From: a virus
Length of the DNA stretch: 40,624 bases
Reading direction: 5' to 3' (one strand)
IMG/VR virus record: IMGVR_UViG_3300042111_000258
Location: 1-40,624 of that record
Positions 5,427 to 13,509 of the stretch are shown here, piece by piece. How positions within the stretch are numbered: the stretch's first letter is position 1; every line of letters begins with the position of its first letter. A model generated the notes under the pieces. It saw only the letters and a list, made by a program, of their open reading frames with translations, was not told the DNA's origin and ran no database searches. Made by a program: the position numbers and the translations under genes.

Positions 5427-6427
5427 ACGTTGCCCTCCGCTCCGTAAGACCTTAGTGTCCGCGGCGGCCACCCCGCCACGCTCGAGAGTGCGATGACCTG
5501 ACCGCGCATGAGCACGGACGCCTTCGTCCAGTAGGCGCCTTCGGGGATCAGGAGGGGTGTACCACGGACGGTACGTGGACCGGAGTTGAAGCGGCCCCAA
5601 GAGTTCTGAACGAGTGCCAGCGGCTCGCCGTAGATCGCGATCGTCTCAGGGCGATCATCGAAGCCGACGATCCCTTGAGCGTGGGGCCACGAGCCAACGA
5701 CGACCGGCGAGAAGCCGTTCTCGTCGCGCTTCTTCGACCACGCGAGGCCCGAGCAGAAGTAGCAGCCATAGCCCGCCCACAACATATCGCGCATGCCTTC
5801 GACGCTCTTCACGAACGTCGCGGTGCGGACGAGATGCTGGCGGCCGAAGTCGCGGATGGAGTCGGGGGGCTTGCGGGCGCCCCACTTGCCGGCGAGGCGG
5901 CCGTCATACTGCGTGAGGTCGAAGCCGAACTGTTGGTAGTTCTGCCGCAGCCAGATGCCGCATTCGGTCGTGATCGCACGAGCCGCGCCGCTGCACGTCC
6001 AGCCTTCCGAATCCCAGCCACGCCACCAGTAGGCGGCCTCGCTCGCGAGGACGCAGTTCTTGATTCCTGCGTCCGAGACGTCCGGCTTCCCTTCGATGGC
6101 GCCGGTGACCTCGTCGGGTCTGCCGTCGAGGAGTTCAGTTGTCCACGTCAGCAGCGCGGCTCTCAACAAGGCCCATGAGACGCAGTCGCCGCGGTCTTGC
6201 GGTGGCCCCGGCCAGCACCCGGGCCACGTTCGCAGGACGTCCTCCCAGCGGGAGATCAGGAGTCCCTTGCCTTTGTCGGCAAACTCCCACTCGTGGGCGA
6301 CGTGATCGCCGTCCGGGTCGCCGCCGTGGCGGATGATCGAATCGACGGCGAGTTCGTCTTCGCGCGGGTCGATCCACGCACCGCGCAAGCCTCGTTCGTA
6401 CTCGAGGACTGGGTCGAAGTCACTCAT
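5423..6427 (-). CDS. Papain-like (C1-type) cysteine peptidase
   Basis: 334 residues from MSDFDPVLEY. The order and spacing of papain-family landmarks are present: the oxyanion Gln and nucleophile in PQDRGDCVSW (Gln77, Cys82), the His in WPHAQGIVGF (His249), and the Asn in VQNSWGRFN (Asn275). No signal peptide is seen. It sits with small membrane proteins, so a role in lysis, entry or virion maturation is possible; such peptidases also occur as virion proteins. Overlaps both neighbours by a few bases. The family call is good, the role is open. Confidence 0.8.
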   Translation of the reverse strand: MSDFDPVLEYERGLRGAWIDPREDELAVDSIIRHGGDPDGDHVAHEWEFADKGKGLLISRWEDVLRTWPGCWPGPPQDRGDCVSWALLRAALLTWTTELLDGRPDEVTGAIEGKPDVSDAGIKNCVLASEAAYWWRGWDSEGWTCSGAARAITTECGIWLRQNYQQFGFDLTQYDGRLAGKWGARKPPDSIRDFGRQHLVRTATFVKSVEGMRDMLWAGYGCYFCSGLAWSKKRDENGFSPVVVGSWPHAQGIVGFDDRPETIAIYGEPLALVQNSWGRFNSGPRTVRGTPLLIPEGAYWTKASVLMRGQVIALSSVAGWPPRTLRSYGAEGNV

Positions 6428-6911
6428 CGCGGCGAATCCCGAACGACCATGAGAGCGCTTGGCACGCCGCAATCAGTTTCGCCCGGGGGTCCGCCGTGAC
6501 CGGCTTCGACTCCGGCCCGTTCGCGTTGACGAACACGAGGTCGATCGCCTTGTCGAGGCCGGGGTACTTGCCGACATTCTGCTTGTCGATCGACAGACGC
6601 AGGGAGTTCGCATGGAACGCCGCGAACTGGTCAGTCGTGCCGATGATCGGGCGATCGCGCTGGCCGTCACGCAGGAGCACGTAACTCATCGCGTCGTAGA
6701 GTTGGGCGAGGTACAGGCGGTCGGCCGGCATCATCTGCGGCAGGATCGGAACCAGCGGCTCTGCCCACTTGAGCAGGGCTGCATCCGGCTTCGTCACGGC
6801 GGAGTCAGGCACGTCAGCCGGCGGCCACGCGAGGTCGAGGATGGAGCCTTTCCACGCGAAGAACAGGATCACGACGGCCACGATCAGCCTCATCGGGATG
6901 GCGAGTTTCAT
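6420..6911 (-). CDS. Membrane-anchored or exported protein, unknown function
   Basis: 163 residues. MKLAIPMRLIVAVVILFFAWKG is a basic-then-hydrophobic N-terminus that could be an anchor or uncleaved signal, followed by a soluble domain of about 135 residues with no recognised motif. It lies between a small membrane protein and the cysteine peptidase and overlaps both, so the three are probably made together at the envelope. Confidence 0.65.
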   Translation of the reverse strand: MKLAIPMRLIVAVVILFFAWKGSILDLAWPPADVPDSAVTKPDAALLKWAEPLVPILPQMMPADRLYLAQLYDAMSYVLLRDGQRDRPIIGTTDQFAAFHANSLRLSIDKQNVGKYPGLDKAIDLVFVNANGPESKPVTADPRAKLIAACQALSWSFGIRRDE

Positions 6912-7180
6912 TTGTCAGACCCGTCCACGAGGCCGAGGGTGAGGACGTCGATGGCCTTCTTGCGGTCGTCGTCGAGCGTGTTGGTAGCCCGCAGTCGCAG
7001 CCGCACGTTCGCAAGGGCGACGATCGCCTCCTTGTAGGAAGGCCCGACGAGCGGAGCCGGAGCGTGGTCGCCGTCATCCGACCCGATCCACCCGACGACG
7101 GTCTCGAAGACCGAGACGATCTGCGGCCAGAGCGCCACGACCACCGCGATCGCCACGGCGATGTACTGCATCGTCGTCAT
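6908..7180 (-). CDS. Small single-pass membrane protein
   Basis: 90 residues from MTTMQYIAVAIAVV. The first 30 residues are hydrophobic (VAIAVVVALWPQIVSVF), followed by a charged region (YKEAIVALANVRLRLRA). The ATG overlaps the upstream stop (ATGA). A holin-like role is conceivable but cannot be shown. Confidence 0.65.
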   Translation of the reverse strand: MTTMQYIAVAIAVVVALWPQIVSVFETVVGWIGSDDGDHAPAPLVGPSYKEAIVALANVRLRLRATNTLDDDRKKAIDVLTLGLVDGSDK

Positions 7181-7470
7181 TCGACCCCTCCGGCGATCTT
7201 CGCGTAGGCCCACTCGAAGGCCGCCTTCCCCTCAGGCGTCCGCAGGACCGCCTCGACGTGCCGGAGCGTCTCGTCGTCGAGCGACGTCGTGCTCTTGCCG
7301 GCGGCCCATTGCAGCGTCTTCACGATCGCCACGGCCTGCTCGTGCGGCGACTGCGCACTGCCGATGACCTGAAGTTGCGCAAGAAGCGGCGCCCACTCCG
7401 CAAGCAGTTTCAGGCGGTCGAGCAGCGGGAACCCGGCACCGTAGATTTCCTCTTCATTTCCTTCCATCAC
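7177..7470 (-). CDS. Small helical protein, unknown function
   Basis: 97 residues, MMEGNEEEIYG at the start (the second Met at 7467 is an equal candidate). Mostly amphipathic helices (LLDRLKLLAEWAPLLAQLQV and LRHVEAVLRTPEGKAAFEWAY). Overlaps both neighbours; no family recognised. Confidence 0.65.
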   Translation of the reverse strand: MMEGNEEEIYGAGFPLLDRLKLLAEWAPLLAQLQVIGSAQSPHEQAVAIVKTLQWAAGKSTTSLDDETLRHVEAVLRTPEGKAAFEWAYAKIAGGVE

Positions 7471-7651
7471 GAGCCTCCCTTGCTCCGTACAGAAACCGGA
7501 TATATGCGGGCGAAAGCGTCCGCGGCGTGCTGGTCAGAGCGCCCCAATGAACGGGCGGCGGGTCCGATACCTTCGCCATGAGCGGAGGCGAGTCATCGCC
7601 GCCTCTCGCAACGAAGTCCCGCTCGTCGAGTTGTTCATCCGGCTGCGCCAT
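7454..7651 (-). CDS. Short protein, unknown function
   Basis: 65 residues, MAQPDEQLDERD at the start, Pro-rich middle, ending YGAREARDGRK. It overlaps the genes on both sides by 17 bp, in keeping with the packing of this block. Composition is less protein-like than its neighbours, so the call is moderate. Confidence 0.45.
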   Translation of the reverse strand: MAQPDEQLDERDFVARGGDDSPPLMAKVSDPPPVHWGALTSTPRTLSPAYIRFLYGAREARDGRK

Positions 7652-7829
7652 GCGTCGCGTAGTTCATGAGGTCGTAGCAGTCGTTGAAGACGCATTCCCC
7701 GATGTCCCGCAGTTCACGCCGCGGGGCTGGGGTGTCGAACTTCCACGTCTCCTGATCCACGACGTTCGCGCCGTTTGTCAGCGTGAGCGTCGCGGACTTC
7801 TGGGTCAGTACGAGGCGGACCTCCGTCAC
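7635..7829 (-). CDS. Short protein, unknown function
   Basis: 64 residues starting at a GTG (7829) preceded by AGGAGGCGACAACT, a strong ribosome binding site; upstream ATGs in the same frame (7937, 7898) would run into the previous gene without such a site. A beta-rich start (VTEVRLVLTQKSATLTL) is followed by a helix with two Cys (GECVFNDCYDLM). Not recognised. Confidence 0.6.
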   Translation of the reverse strand: MTEVRLVLTQKSATLTLTNGANVVDQETWKFDTPAPRRELRDIGECVFNDCYDLMNYATHGAAG

Positions 7830-7848
7830 AGTTGTCGCCTCCTGTGGT

Positions 7849-8166
7849 CTACTCCAGTCTACCACGCGGAGGCCCGGCCAGACGTGACTCCCGCTCATCG
7901 GGAGTCCACCCCGCTCGAATCCTCGCACACGCCGCACGGATCGTTTTCTCGTCCGGTTCGTACAGATCGACCTCCGGCCGCTCGCCCAGACCCATGCTCG
8001 CCGCGAGCGCGGAGACCTGTTCCTCGCTCATCACCAACTCATCGGCGATCTCCTCGATCGTCGAGTCGCCCGACCAGAGCATGCGCAGTCGCCGCTTGAG
8101 ATTGGCCGCCGCCTTCGAGGCCGCCAACTCCTCCGGCGTCATCCTGCGTCGCGGTGATCCGACCAT
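7849..8166 (-). CDS. Small HTH protein with the shared I..C..I.A.W tail
   Basis: 105 residues. Residues about 36-60 (DSTIEEIADELVMSEEQVSALAA) form a helix-turn-helix like that of sigma-70 region 4 or small phage regulators. The C-terminal TIRAACARIRAGWTPDERESR is a motif shared in weaker form by three other small proteins in this window (11181, 11453 and 14020). Probably a DNA-binding regulator; target unknown. Confidence 0.65.
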   Translation of the reverse strand: MVGSPRRRMTPEELAASKAAANLKRRLRMLWSGDSTIEEIADELVMSEEQVSALAASMGLGERPEVDLYEPDEKTIRAACARIRAGWTPDERESRLAGPPRGRLE

Positions 8167-8168
8167 GC

Positions 8169-9074
8169 TCAGATAGCCACATAGCGGCAGCCGGGGTTCA
8201 GGTACATCTGGTAGCCCGCCTCACGCATGGCACGATGGTGGGCGACGTGCTCGCAGTCCCCGCCGACGTACCCGCCTCGCAGGAACGCCTCGGTCCAGTA
8301 CACCGCGAGGCCGCCGAACGCCGAGTACATCGGGATCGGGTGCGACCCCACGGGCGGAAGGAGCCAGTGGAACCACTCCATGCCGACCTCCTCGCGGCGG
8401 TCCCGCCAATCGTTGAGCCGGGCCGCCCATGCGTCGTAGCCCAAGACCTTCGCGACGCCGCGGCCGTGCTGGTGCCGCATGACCGAGTAGGACGCCATGC
8501 CGCCGGCCTTCAGCGGGTCTTGTCTGGTCGAGAGCCGCCCCAGCCACCCGATCGAATTGAAGACGCCGTCGACGCTGAACCCGACGGCGGGGTCGCAGTC
8601 CAAGACGATCGTCCACGCCGTCTTCGGCGCCTCGTCGCGGACGTACCGCAGGCACTCGTTGCGGCAGTAGGCGAGGCGGTTCGTGCGGTCGGCCCCGAAC
8701 CCGCGGATGTCCTCGCCGCCGAGCGTCTCGTGGTCGACAACCACGCCGAACGTCTCCCGGGCATATTCGTCGAGCAGTTGGGCCGTGCCGTCGCGAGAGT
8801 CGTTCTCGAACACGTAGACGCTCGAGTCGTTGAAACCCTTCCGCATCTCCTCGACCAAGAGCAGCGTGTTCGCGAGCGCCGGCCGGGCGTTCCTCGCGAT
8901 CATCACAATCGCCGCGTCGAGTTCCTTCGCCGCCCCGCGGCCGATGGCGACGGCGGTGCGGTAGGACTCCTCGTAGACCGGGTCCACCGGCCAGAAGTCC
9001 TCCGGCCGAATCAGTTGTTCTGGAACGTCCATAGTTCGATCGGTTGGTTGATGATCAGTCGCGGATCGCACCAT
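8169..9074 (-). CDS. Glycosyltransferase, GT-A type (CAP59/GT69-like)
   Basis: 301 residues. The pattern SSVYVFENDSRDGTAQLLDE, then RLAYCRNECLRYV, then WTIVLDCD matches the GT-A fold of the CAP59-type mannosyltransferase family, with DCD as the metal-binding DxD. The start at 9074 is preferred to the ATG at 9032 because GGGAGGTGAGAT lies just upstream; it overlaps the next gene by 64 bp. It sits with a second glycosyltransferase and a sugar aminotransferase, so it likely moves an activated sugar onto a surface or virion acceptor. Acceptor and donor are not shown by sequence. Confidence 0.75.
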   Translation of the reverse strand: MVRSATDHQPTDRTMDVPEQLIRPEDFWPVDPVYEESYRTAVAIGRGAAKELDAAIVMIARNARPALANTLLLVEEMRKGFNDSSVYVFENDSRDGTAQLLDEYARETFGVVVDHETLGGEDIRGFGADRTNRLAYCRNECLRYVRDEAPKTAWTIVLDCDPAVGFSVDGVFNSIGWLGRLSTRQDPLKAGGMASYSVMRHQHGRGVAKVLGYDAWAARLNDWRDRREEVGMEWFHWLLPPVGSHPIPMYSAFGGLAVYWTEAFLRGGYVGGDCEHVAHHRAMREAGYQMYLNPGCRYVAI

Positions 9075-9781
9075 ATCTCACCTCCCAGTTGTCGTATTCG
9101 GTCGCATAGACCGACGAATCCCTCGTTCTCCATCCGAGCGCCGCATCGCAGGTACTCACCCTTGATGAGCGCGACGCTCCCCACCGTGTCGAGGCGGAAC
9201 GGCTCCGTCGAATAGCACGGCGAGTACGGGGGCACCGAAGTGAACCTGTTTCCTTCGTGCCGATACCCCCATGTGTCATAGAAAAACGGCAGCGGCGCCG
9301 GGCCGCCGTTCAGGTGCAACTGGAGGTGCTCGCCGAGCCTGAGCGCCCCGTCGCACAAGTCGAGCGAGCGGTCCATGCCGACGCTCGCGAGGCACGGCCA
9401 CCCGCCGGCGACGGCACGCTTCTCGTCGCCATCGAGGACGTCGGCCAGCCGCTGCACCACGTCCGGCGGCGAGATCAGGTCGCTCTCGTGGATGAGCACA
9501 CGCCCCGCCCCGTGCATGAGCGCGGCGTTGATCGCGACGTCCCCCACGAGCGAGCAGGCGAGCAAACGATCGGCCGGCTTGTCCCACGGCTCGACAACAA
9601 GAATCACCGGCACCGGCGAGTGCTCGATCACGTACCGCAGCATCTTCTCGGTGGCGTCGTTCGTCGGCCGGACGATCCACACCCAGCCGGACACGCCGGC
9701 TTTGTCTACGAGGTGGCTGGTCCGCCGGATGAAATGCTTCCCGACGTCGCCCATCCACGCGGAGATGCCGATGGTCGTCAT
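9011..9781 (-). CDS. Second glycosyltransferase-like protein
   Basis: 256 residues from MTTIGISAWMGDV, which overlaps the aminotransferase stop (ATGA at 9778-9781). It has a GT-A-like layout: a nucleotide-binding half, HESDLISPPDVV with an ESD that may stand in for DxD, and a late SVALIKGEYLRCGARMENEG segment resembling the acceptor loop of GT2/Anp1-type enzymes. The coupling to an aminotransferase supports transfer of an amino sugar. Family assignment is moderate. Confidence 0.65.
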   Translation of the reverse strand: MTTIGISAWMGDVGKHFIRRTSHLVDKAGVSGWVWIVRPTNDATEKMLRYVIEHSPVPVILVVEPWDKPADRLLACSLVGDVAINAALMHGAGRVLIHESDLISPPDVVQRLADVLDGDEKRAVAGGWPCLASVGMDRSLDLCDGALRLGEHLQLHLNGGPAPLPFFYDTWGYRHEGNRFTSVPPYSPCYSTEPFRLDTVGSVALIKGEYLRCGARMENEGFVGLCDRIRQLGGEIWCDPRLIINQPIELWTFQNN

Positions 9782-10857
9782 GCCGAGCACCTCTCGAGCG
9801 CCTCGCACACGGTCTTCGCGTCGTCCCTCGTGAGGCCGCAGTGCGTGGGCAGGACGATGCCCTCGTCGTGGAGCCGGTGCGCCGCGGAGCCGCCCACGGT
9901 GCGAAACGTCCTCATGTGGCGGTGCGTGTTCATCGGAGGGAACGCCGGCCGCGTCTCGACGCCGGCCTGCGCCATCCGGCGGATCACGGCGGCTGCCTGC
10001 ATCCCGCTCTTTCGCGCCGCGTAGGCCCAGTACCCGCTCGTGTCGTTCGGGTGCGTCGCCTGCGGCACGAAGCCGGCCGGCAGGAACTCGCCGTACCAGC
10101 GGAAGAGCATCCGGCGGTGCGTCAGGAACGAGTCCAGTTTTTTGAGTTGCTCGACCAGCACGGCGGCCTGCAACTCCGTCATCCGGTAGTTCGTGCCGGC
10201 TGCGTCATGCACGTACCGCTCGCGTGTCTGGGCCTGACCGGCCATGTGCCGGACCCGCGCCCCGTGCAGCGGATCGCGCCAACCGACGGCCCCGCCCTCC
10301 CCGCAGGTCACGGTCTTCGAGCCGTAGAAGGAGTACGTCGTCAGGTCGGAAACGGCCGGCACGCCGGAACGTAGCGCCCCCAGTCCCTCGGCGTTGTCCT
10401 CGATCAAGGCGATGCGCCGGCCGGTCGCGAGGTAGTGATCGTGCCGCCACTGCTCGAGCGACGGCGGCGGCGTGCCGTAGAGGTTGACCGTGATGATCGC
10501 CTTCGTCCTCGGCGTCACGGCGCCTGTCAGAAACCCCGGCTCGATCGTCCACATCTTGTCGTCGATGCCGACGAACACGGGCTTCGCGCCGCAGTACAGG
10601 ACCGCGTTGGCCGTCGCCACGAAACTGGTCGCCGGCACGATCACCTCGTCGCCACGGCCCACGCCGGCCGCAAGGAGGGCCAAGTGCAGGGCGGCCGTCC
10701 CGCTCGACACGACGTGGCACGGCTGGCCGGTGATGGCTTCCATCGCGGCGTCGGCTGCATCGCACACCGGGCCGCGGGTCAGCCGGCCGGATGCCAGCAC
10801 CGAGGCCACGGCGGCGGCCTCCTCCTGCCCGACGATGGCGGCGCCGAACGAGATCAC
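9778..10857 (-). CDS. DegT/DnrJ/EryC1-family sugar aminotransferase
   Basis: 359 residues, the normal size for the family. It shows the SSGTAALHLAL cofactor-phosphate region (about residue 51), the Asp of IEDNAEGLGA (Asp154), and the cofactor Lys in YSFYGSKTVTCGEGGAV (Lys181). Relatives (PerA, PseC, ArnB, VioA types) move an amino group to a keto-sugar nucleotide, using PLP and usually glutamate. With Gmd elsewhere in the window, GDP-4-keto-6-deoxymannose is a possible substrate, giving GDP-perosamine, but a dTDP- or UDP-sugar from the host is equally possible. Confidence 0.85.
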   Translation of the reverse strand: MISFGAAIVGQEEAAAVASVLASGRLTRGPVCDAADAAMEAITGQPCHVVSSGTAALHLALLAAGVGRGDEVIVPATSFVATANAVLYCGAKPVFVGIDDKMWTIEPGFLTGAVTPRTKAIITVNLYGTPPPSLEQWRHDHYLATGRRIALIEDNAEGLGALRSGVPAVSDLTTYSFYGSKTVTCGEGGAVGWRDPLHGARVRHMAGQAQTRERYVHDAAGTNYRMTELQAAVLVEQLKKLDSFLTHRRMLFRWYGEFLPAGFVPQATHPNDTSGYWAYAARKSGMQAAAVIRRMAQAGVETRPAFPPMNTHRHMRTFRTVGGSAAHRLHDEGIVLPTHCGLTRDDAKTVCEALERCSA

Positions 10858-11147
10858 TGGAGGCTCTCCAAGAAGTGCCGGGCGTCAGCCGCGCTCGTGA
10901 CCGTCGTCACGGCGCACCCGTAGGAGGCCAGTTCCCTCTGGCGGTGCAGTTGCACGCGGGTCGGATCACAACCGGGTCGCTTGACCTCGATCCACGCGGC
11001 ACGACCGTCCTTGATCGCGAGAACGTCAGGCAGGCCGACAACGGTTCCATATGAGCCTCCGTGGGTTTTCATAACCCACCAGCCCAGAGACCGCGCCTGC
11101 GCCATGACCTTGGCGACGATCGTCCTCTCCAGAGGCTCGCGCCGCAT
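10854..11147 (-). CDS. VRR-NUC domain nuclease
   Basis: 97 residues. GLPDVLAI (Asp), WIEVKRPG (Glu-Val-Lys) and RVQLHRQRELASYG are the conserved blocks of the VRR-NUC version of the PD-(D/E)XK fold, as a stand-alone phage protein of usual length. Such proteins act on branched or nicked DNA, often beside phage helicases. Its stop overlaps the aminotransferase start, which ties a DNA-processing gene to the sugar genes in one transcript. Confidence 0.85.
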   Translation of the reverse strand: MRREPLERTIVAKVMAQARSLGWWVMKTHGGSYGTVVGLPDVLAIKDGRAAWIEVKRPGCDPTRVQLHRQRELASYGCAVTTVTSAADARHFLESLQ

Positions 11148-11180
11148 GGCCTGATTGTATCCGCGTGTCGCATTGGCTGC

Positions 11181-11456
11181 CTAGTGGAATCTGTGAGTTT
11201 TTGCCACGACCGGGCGGATGCCGCCCCGCGACTGCCGCTTCTTCTTCGACCACCGCTCCTGCGCCGCCTCCGCCCCGGCCGCGATCTCATCCTCAGACGG
11301 GTCCGGCTGCCGCGTCCAGACCGCCACACGCCTCGGCGGGAGGCCGAGAGCCTTGGCTCGCCGTGTCACCGTCGCCGCCGATACGCCCAGTGTTTTCGCC
11401 AACTCCATGATCGAGCACGTCGCCCAGAGCCGCCGCAGAACCAACTCGTCGATCAA
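11181..11456 (-). CDS. Small HTH protein with the shared tail
   Basis: 91 residues from a TTG that overlaps the previous stop (TTGA, 11453-11456) and follows CGGGAG; a longer frame to 11546 would run inside the neighbouring gene. SIMELAKTLGVSAATVTRRAKALGLP is a clear helix-turn-helix. The tail EIAAGAEAAQERWSKKKRQSR matches the W-containing tail of three other proteins here. Likely DNA-binding. Confidence 0.65.
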   Translation of the reverse strand: MIDELVLRRLWATCSIMELAKTLGVSAATVTRRAKALGLPPRRVAVWTRQPDPSEDEIAAGAEAAQERWSKKKRQSRGGIRPVVAKTHRFH

Positions 11457-11821
11457 CGCAGTCTCCCGAGGGAATAGACGGGGAAGTGGTACGGCAACGG
11501 CCTGACACGCCCGATCGAGCGAAGGGCGAACATCTCGTCCGTCCACCGCGCCTGCACCTTCGCCATGCGGTGCTGCACCTCCTCCGGCTCGAGTTCCGGT
11601 TCAGGGTCTCTGTTCCGCTTCCCCTTGCCGGGGTTGTGCCACGGCTTCCGCGACGACCGCCGAGGCAGCCTAAGATCGCGCTTGATGCGGTCGAGCACGT
11701 AGGCCGACACGCCGAGCGCGGTGCAGATGTCCTCGTTGAGCGCGTCGGTCCCCCAGATCGCCAGCAGTTTCTCGTGATCGACGACCGCCAGCGGGACGCG
11801 GCGGGTTCGCGGTTGCGTCAC
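11453..11821 (-). CDS. Small HTH protein with the shared tail
   Basis: 122 residues from a GTG overlapping the previous stop (GTGA, 11818-11821); a GTG 12 bases upstream is an alternative. DHEKLLAIWGTDAL...DICTALGVSAYVLDRIKRDL forms a helix-turn-helix, then a basic linker, then EEVQHRMAKVQARWTDEMF, the same tail motif as at 7849, 11181 and 14020. It is adjacent to the paralogue at 11181, suggesting tandem duplication followed by divergence. Confidence 0.65.
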   Translation of the reverse strand: MTQPRTRRVPLAVVDHEKLLAIWGTDALNEDICTALGVSAYVLDRIKRDLRLPRRSSRKPWHNPGKGKRNRDPEPELEPEEVQHRMAKVQARWTDEMFALRSIGRVRPLPYHFPVYSLGRLR

Positions 11822-12075
11822 CGGCCGCCCCACAACTCGAGTATCCGCAGGCTCAGGCGGGCGATCTTCTTCTCAGTCTCGTGGGCCTCGTGACGCAACT
11901 TCTCCACCTCGGCCGACAGGAGCGTGTTCGTGTCCTCGAGGCGGTGACACTTCGCTCGCAGCCGGCGGATCGCCTTGTTCGCACTCACGGCCCCCGCCGT
12001 GGCCCGGCGCCACTGCAACTCGTAGTGCCGGCAGAGCGCGAGGAGCCGCTGGATTTCTGCGTGCAAGTCCATCAT
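11818..12075 (-). CDS. Coiled-coil protein
   Basis: 85 residues from MMDLHAEIQRLL (the second Met at 12072 is equally possible). Heptad-like Leu spacing through EDTNTLLSAEVEKLRHEAHETEKKI predicts a coiled coil over most of the length. Overlaps both neighbours. Function unknown. Confidence 0.65.
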   Translation of the reverse strand: MMDLHAEIQRLLALCRHYELQWRRATAGAVSANKAIRRLRAKCHRLEDTNTLLSAEVEKLRHEAHETEKKIARLSLRILELWGGR

Positions 12076-12284
12076 TCGATGCCCACTCCGACCTCGTTGG
12101 CGATCGTGAACAACTCCTGCCTGACCTCGTCGTAGACCTCGACGCCGTCGGTGCCGTACTTCGCCTTGTTCCTGAGCCACGACGCCACCCGGCGGAGAAC
12201 GCTTTGGTACTTGTGGCCGTTCTGGGCTACCTCGAAGTCCTTCTCGTCCTCCGGCAGGCGGAAGTGCAGGCTCGCGGATGGCAT
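12072..12284 (-). CDS. Small protein, unknown function (Asp/Glu-rich, helical)
   Basis: 70 residues, MPSASLHFRLPEDEKDF at the start. The pattern LPED...DFEVAQNGHKYQSVLRRV...LR is close to small phage proteins that follow a short strand with a long helix and act as host-cell regulators, but this is resemblance only. Start and stop overlap neighbours (TGATG junctions). Confidence 0.65.
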   Translation of the reverse strand: MPSASLHFRLPEDEKDFEVAQNGHKYQSVLRRVASWLRNKAKYGTDGVEVYDEVRQELFTIANEVGVGIE

Positions 12285-12499
12285 CAGTCGTCACCCAGAT
12301 GCTTGCGTGTGTACGCGACCATTTCGAGCGAGTAGACGGCGAGCGCCTCGCGGATCATGTAGATGGAGAACGCCATGCCCTTCTGGTCGTCGCCGTTGCA
12401 CTCGCCGGCGACGCCGTCGAGGTAGTCCATGAGCGTGCGGATCGTCTTCTGTGCGGCGAGCATCCGCCGCACGAGGTCGAGCCGCTCGTCCTCGGTCAT
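12284..12499 (-). CDS. Small helical protein, unknown function
   Basis: 71 residues from MTEDERLDLVRR, overlapping the previous stop (ATGA at 12496-12499). Almost all helix, with one Cys (GECNGDDQKG). Not recognised. Confidence 0.65.
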   Translation of the reverse strand: MTEDERLDLVRRMLAAQKTIRTLMDYLDGVAGECNGDDQKGMAFSIYMIREALAVYSLEMVAYTRKHLGDD

Positions 12500-12972
12500 G
12501 CCCGCGCCCATTCGTCGCCCTTCTTCTGGAAAAGGGTCGGATGCAGGCAAGCCCGCCGTGCCACGAGCAGCATGTGCGGATGGAAGACGGCGACGTTCGC
12601 GCCGTTTTCGTGGAGCACTCCGGCGGCGAGGCCGGCGGCGCACCACGCGGCGATGCCGCGGTTCCGGTACTCCGGCGCCACGAACGCCTCGAGCGTGTCG
12701 TGGTACGTCATCTCCCAGCAATACGGCGGCCCGCCTTGGTCAAGGAAGACCGGACTCGTCCGCTCGCCCCACTTCTCCGTCCGGCACCACCCGACGATCT
12801 CCCCGTGGTCGCTCGCGATCGCGATGTGCCCGTCGGCCTCCTCCGGCTTCTGGCCGCGAAGCCACGCCGTCAACTTCCTCTGAAAGTCGCTCCCCGGCTT
12901 CGTGAGGCGGTCGCGCAGCCACTCCGCGGCGTGTTCGGGGAGTTGTGTCGCTGGGTGGATTAGGCAGTGCAT
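12496..12972 (-). CDS. GNAT-family acetyltransferase-like protein
   Basis: 158 residues from MHCLIHPATQ. The GNAT core is visible: a strand with HIAIASDHGEIVGWC, then LEAFVAPEYRNRGIAAWCAA, which is the motif A acetyl-CoA loop (here RNRGIA), then a helix and FHPHML. Length is normal for the fold. The substrate cannot be told; it could acetylate a protein, an amino sugar or a small molecule. The ATG lies just after the previous stop. Confidence 0.75.
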   Translation of the reverse strand: MHCLIHPATQLPEHAAEWLRDRLTKPGSDFQRKLTAWLRGQKPEEADGHIAIASDHGEIVGWCRTEKWGERTSPVFLDQGGPPYCWEMTYHDTLEAFVAPEYRNRGIAAWCAAGLAAGVLHENGANVAVFHPHMLLVARRACLHPTLFQKKGDEWARA

Positions 12973-12973
12973 T

Positions 12974-13507
12974 TCATGGCTCAAAGAGTCGCTGTTGCGT
13001 GGCCTGCGTGTACTGCCATTCGTCTCCCACCAGCGTGCAGTCATCCATCTTGATGAAAGCGTTTGCACGCTCCACCTCGCCGCCGTTTACAGTCTCCTGC
13101 GTCGTCGTCCGATCGCATCGAAACGGCACGCAGAAGTCCCCTTCCCTGTCCACGATCTTCTGCAACATCAGCACCCGCGAGTCCACGAGGTAGCAAAACC
13201 CGTACAGAGGAATGCACAGCGACCCGCATACGTCTCTCGCGGTCGTGATCTTCCGCATCGTGACAAGCCACTCGTTATTCCACACCGTGCGGAAACCCTC
13301 AAGCGTGATGTCGTACCGACACTTCGCCTCGACGCCCGCGGATATACGCCCCGCCGGGGACACAAGAAACCCGTCGATCGATGACTCGCTCGTGTCTGGA
13401 AACAGCATCACCTTCCAGCCGGGATATGCCTTCTCCAGCATGACGACGGCATCCGCAAGGTCTTTGAGTGTCTGTTGCCCGCGAGGTGTTTTGACGGCGA
13501 GTCCCAT
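12974..13507 (-). CDS. Possible PD-(D/E)XK nuclease-like protein
   Basis: 177 residues. SSIDGFLVSPAGRISAGVEAK has an Asp, then a Glu-Ala-Lys, separated and placed like the catalytic D...ExK of restriction-type nucleases. It follows a leading helix that would precede the core strand. Two Cys pairs occur later. The rest shows no clear motif, so the assignment is tentative; a nuclease-like fold without activity is also possible. Confidence 0.45.
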   Translation of the reverse strand: MGLAVKTPRGQQTLKDLADAVVMLEKAYPGWKVMLFPDTSESSIDGFLVSPAGRISAGVEAKCRYDITLEGFRTVWNNEWLVTMRKITTARDVCGSLCIPLYGFCYLVDSRVLMLQKIVDREGDFCVPFRCDRTTTQETVNGGEVERANAFIKMDDCTLVGDEWQYTQATQQRLFEP

Positions 13508-13509
13508 GA

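Noticed and set aside
11990-12012. Another leader-like CCGTGGCCCGG copy
   Set aside because: Only the CCGTGGCCCGG part matches, in the coding sequence of the coiled-coil gene, without the GGAAAC part; chance is likely in GC-rich DNA.
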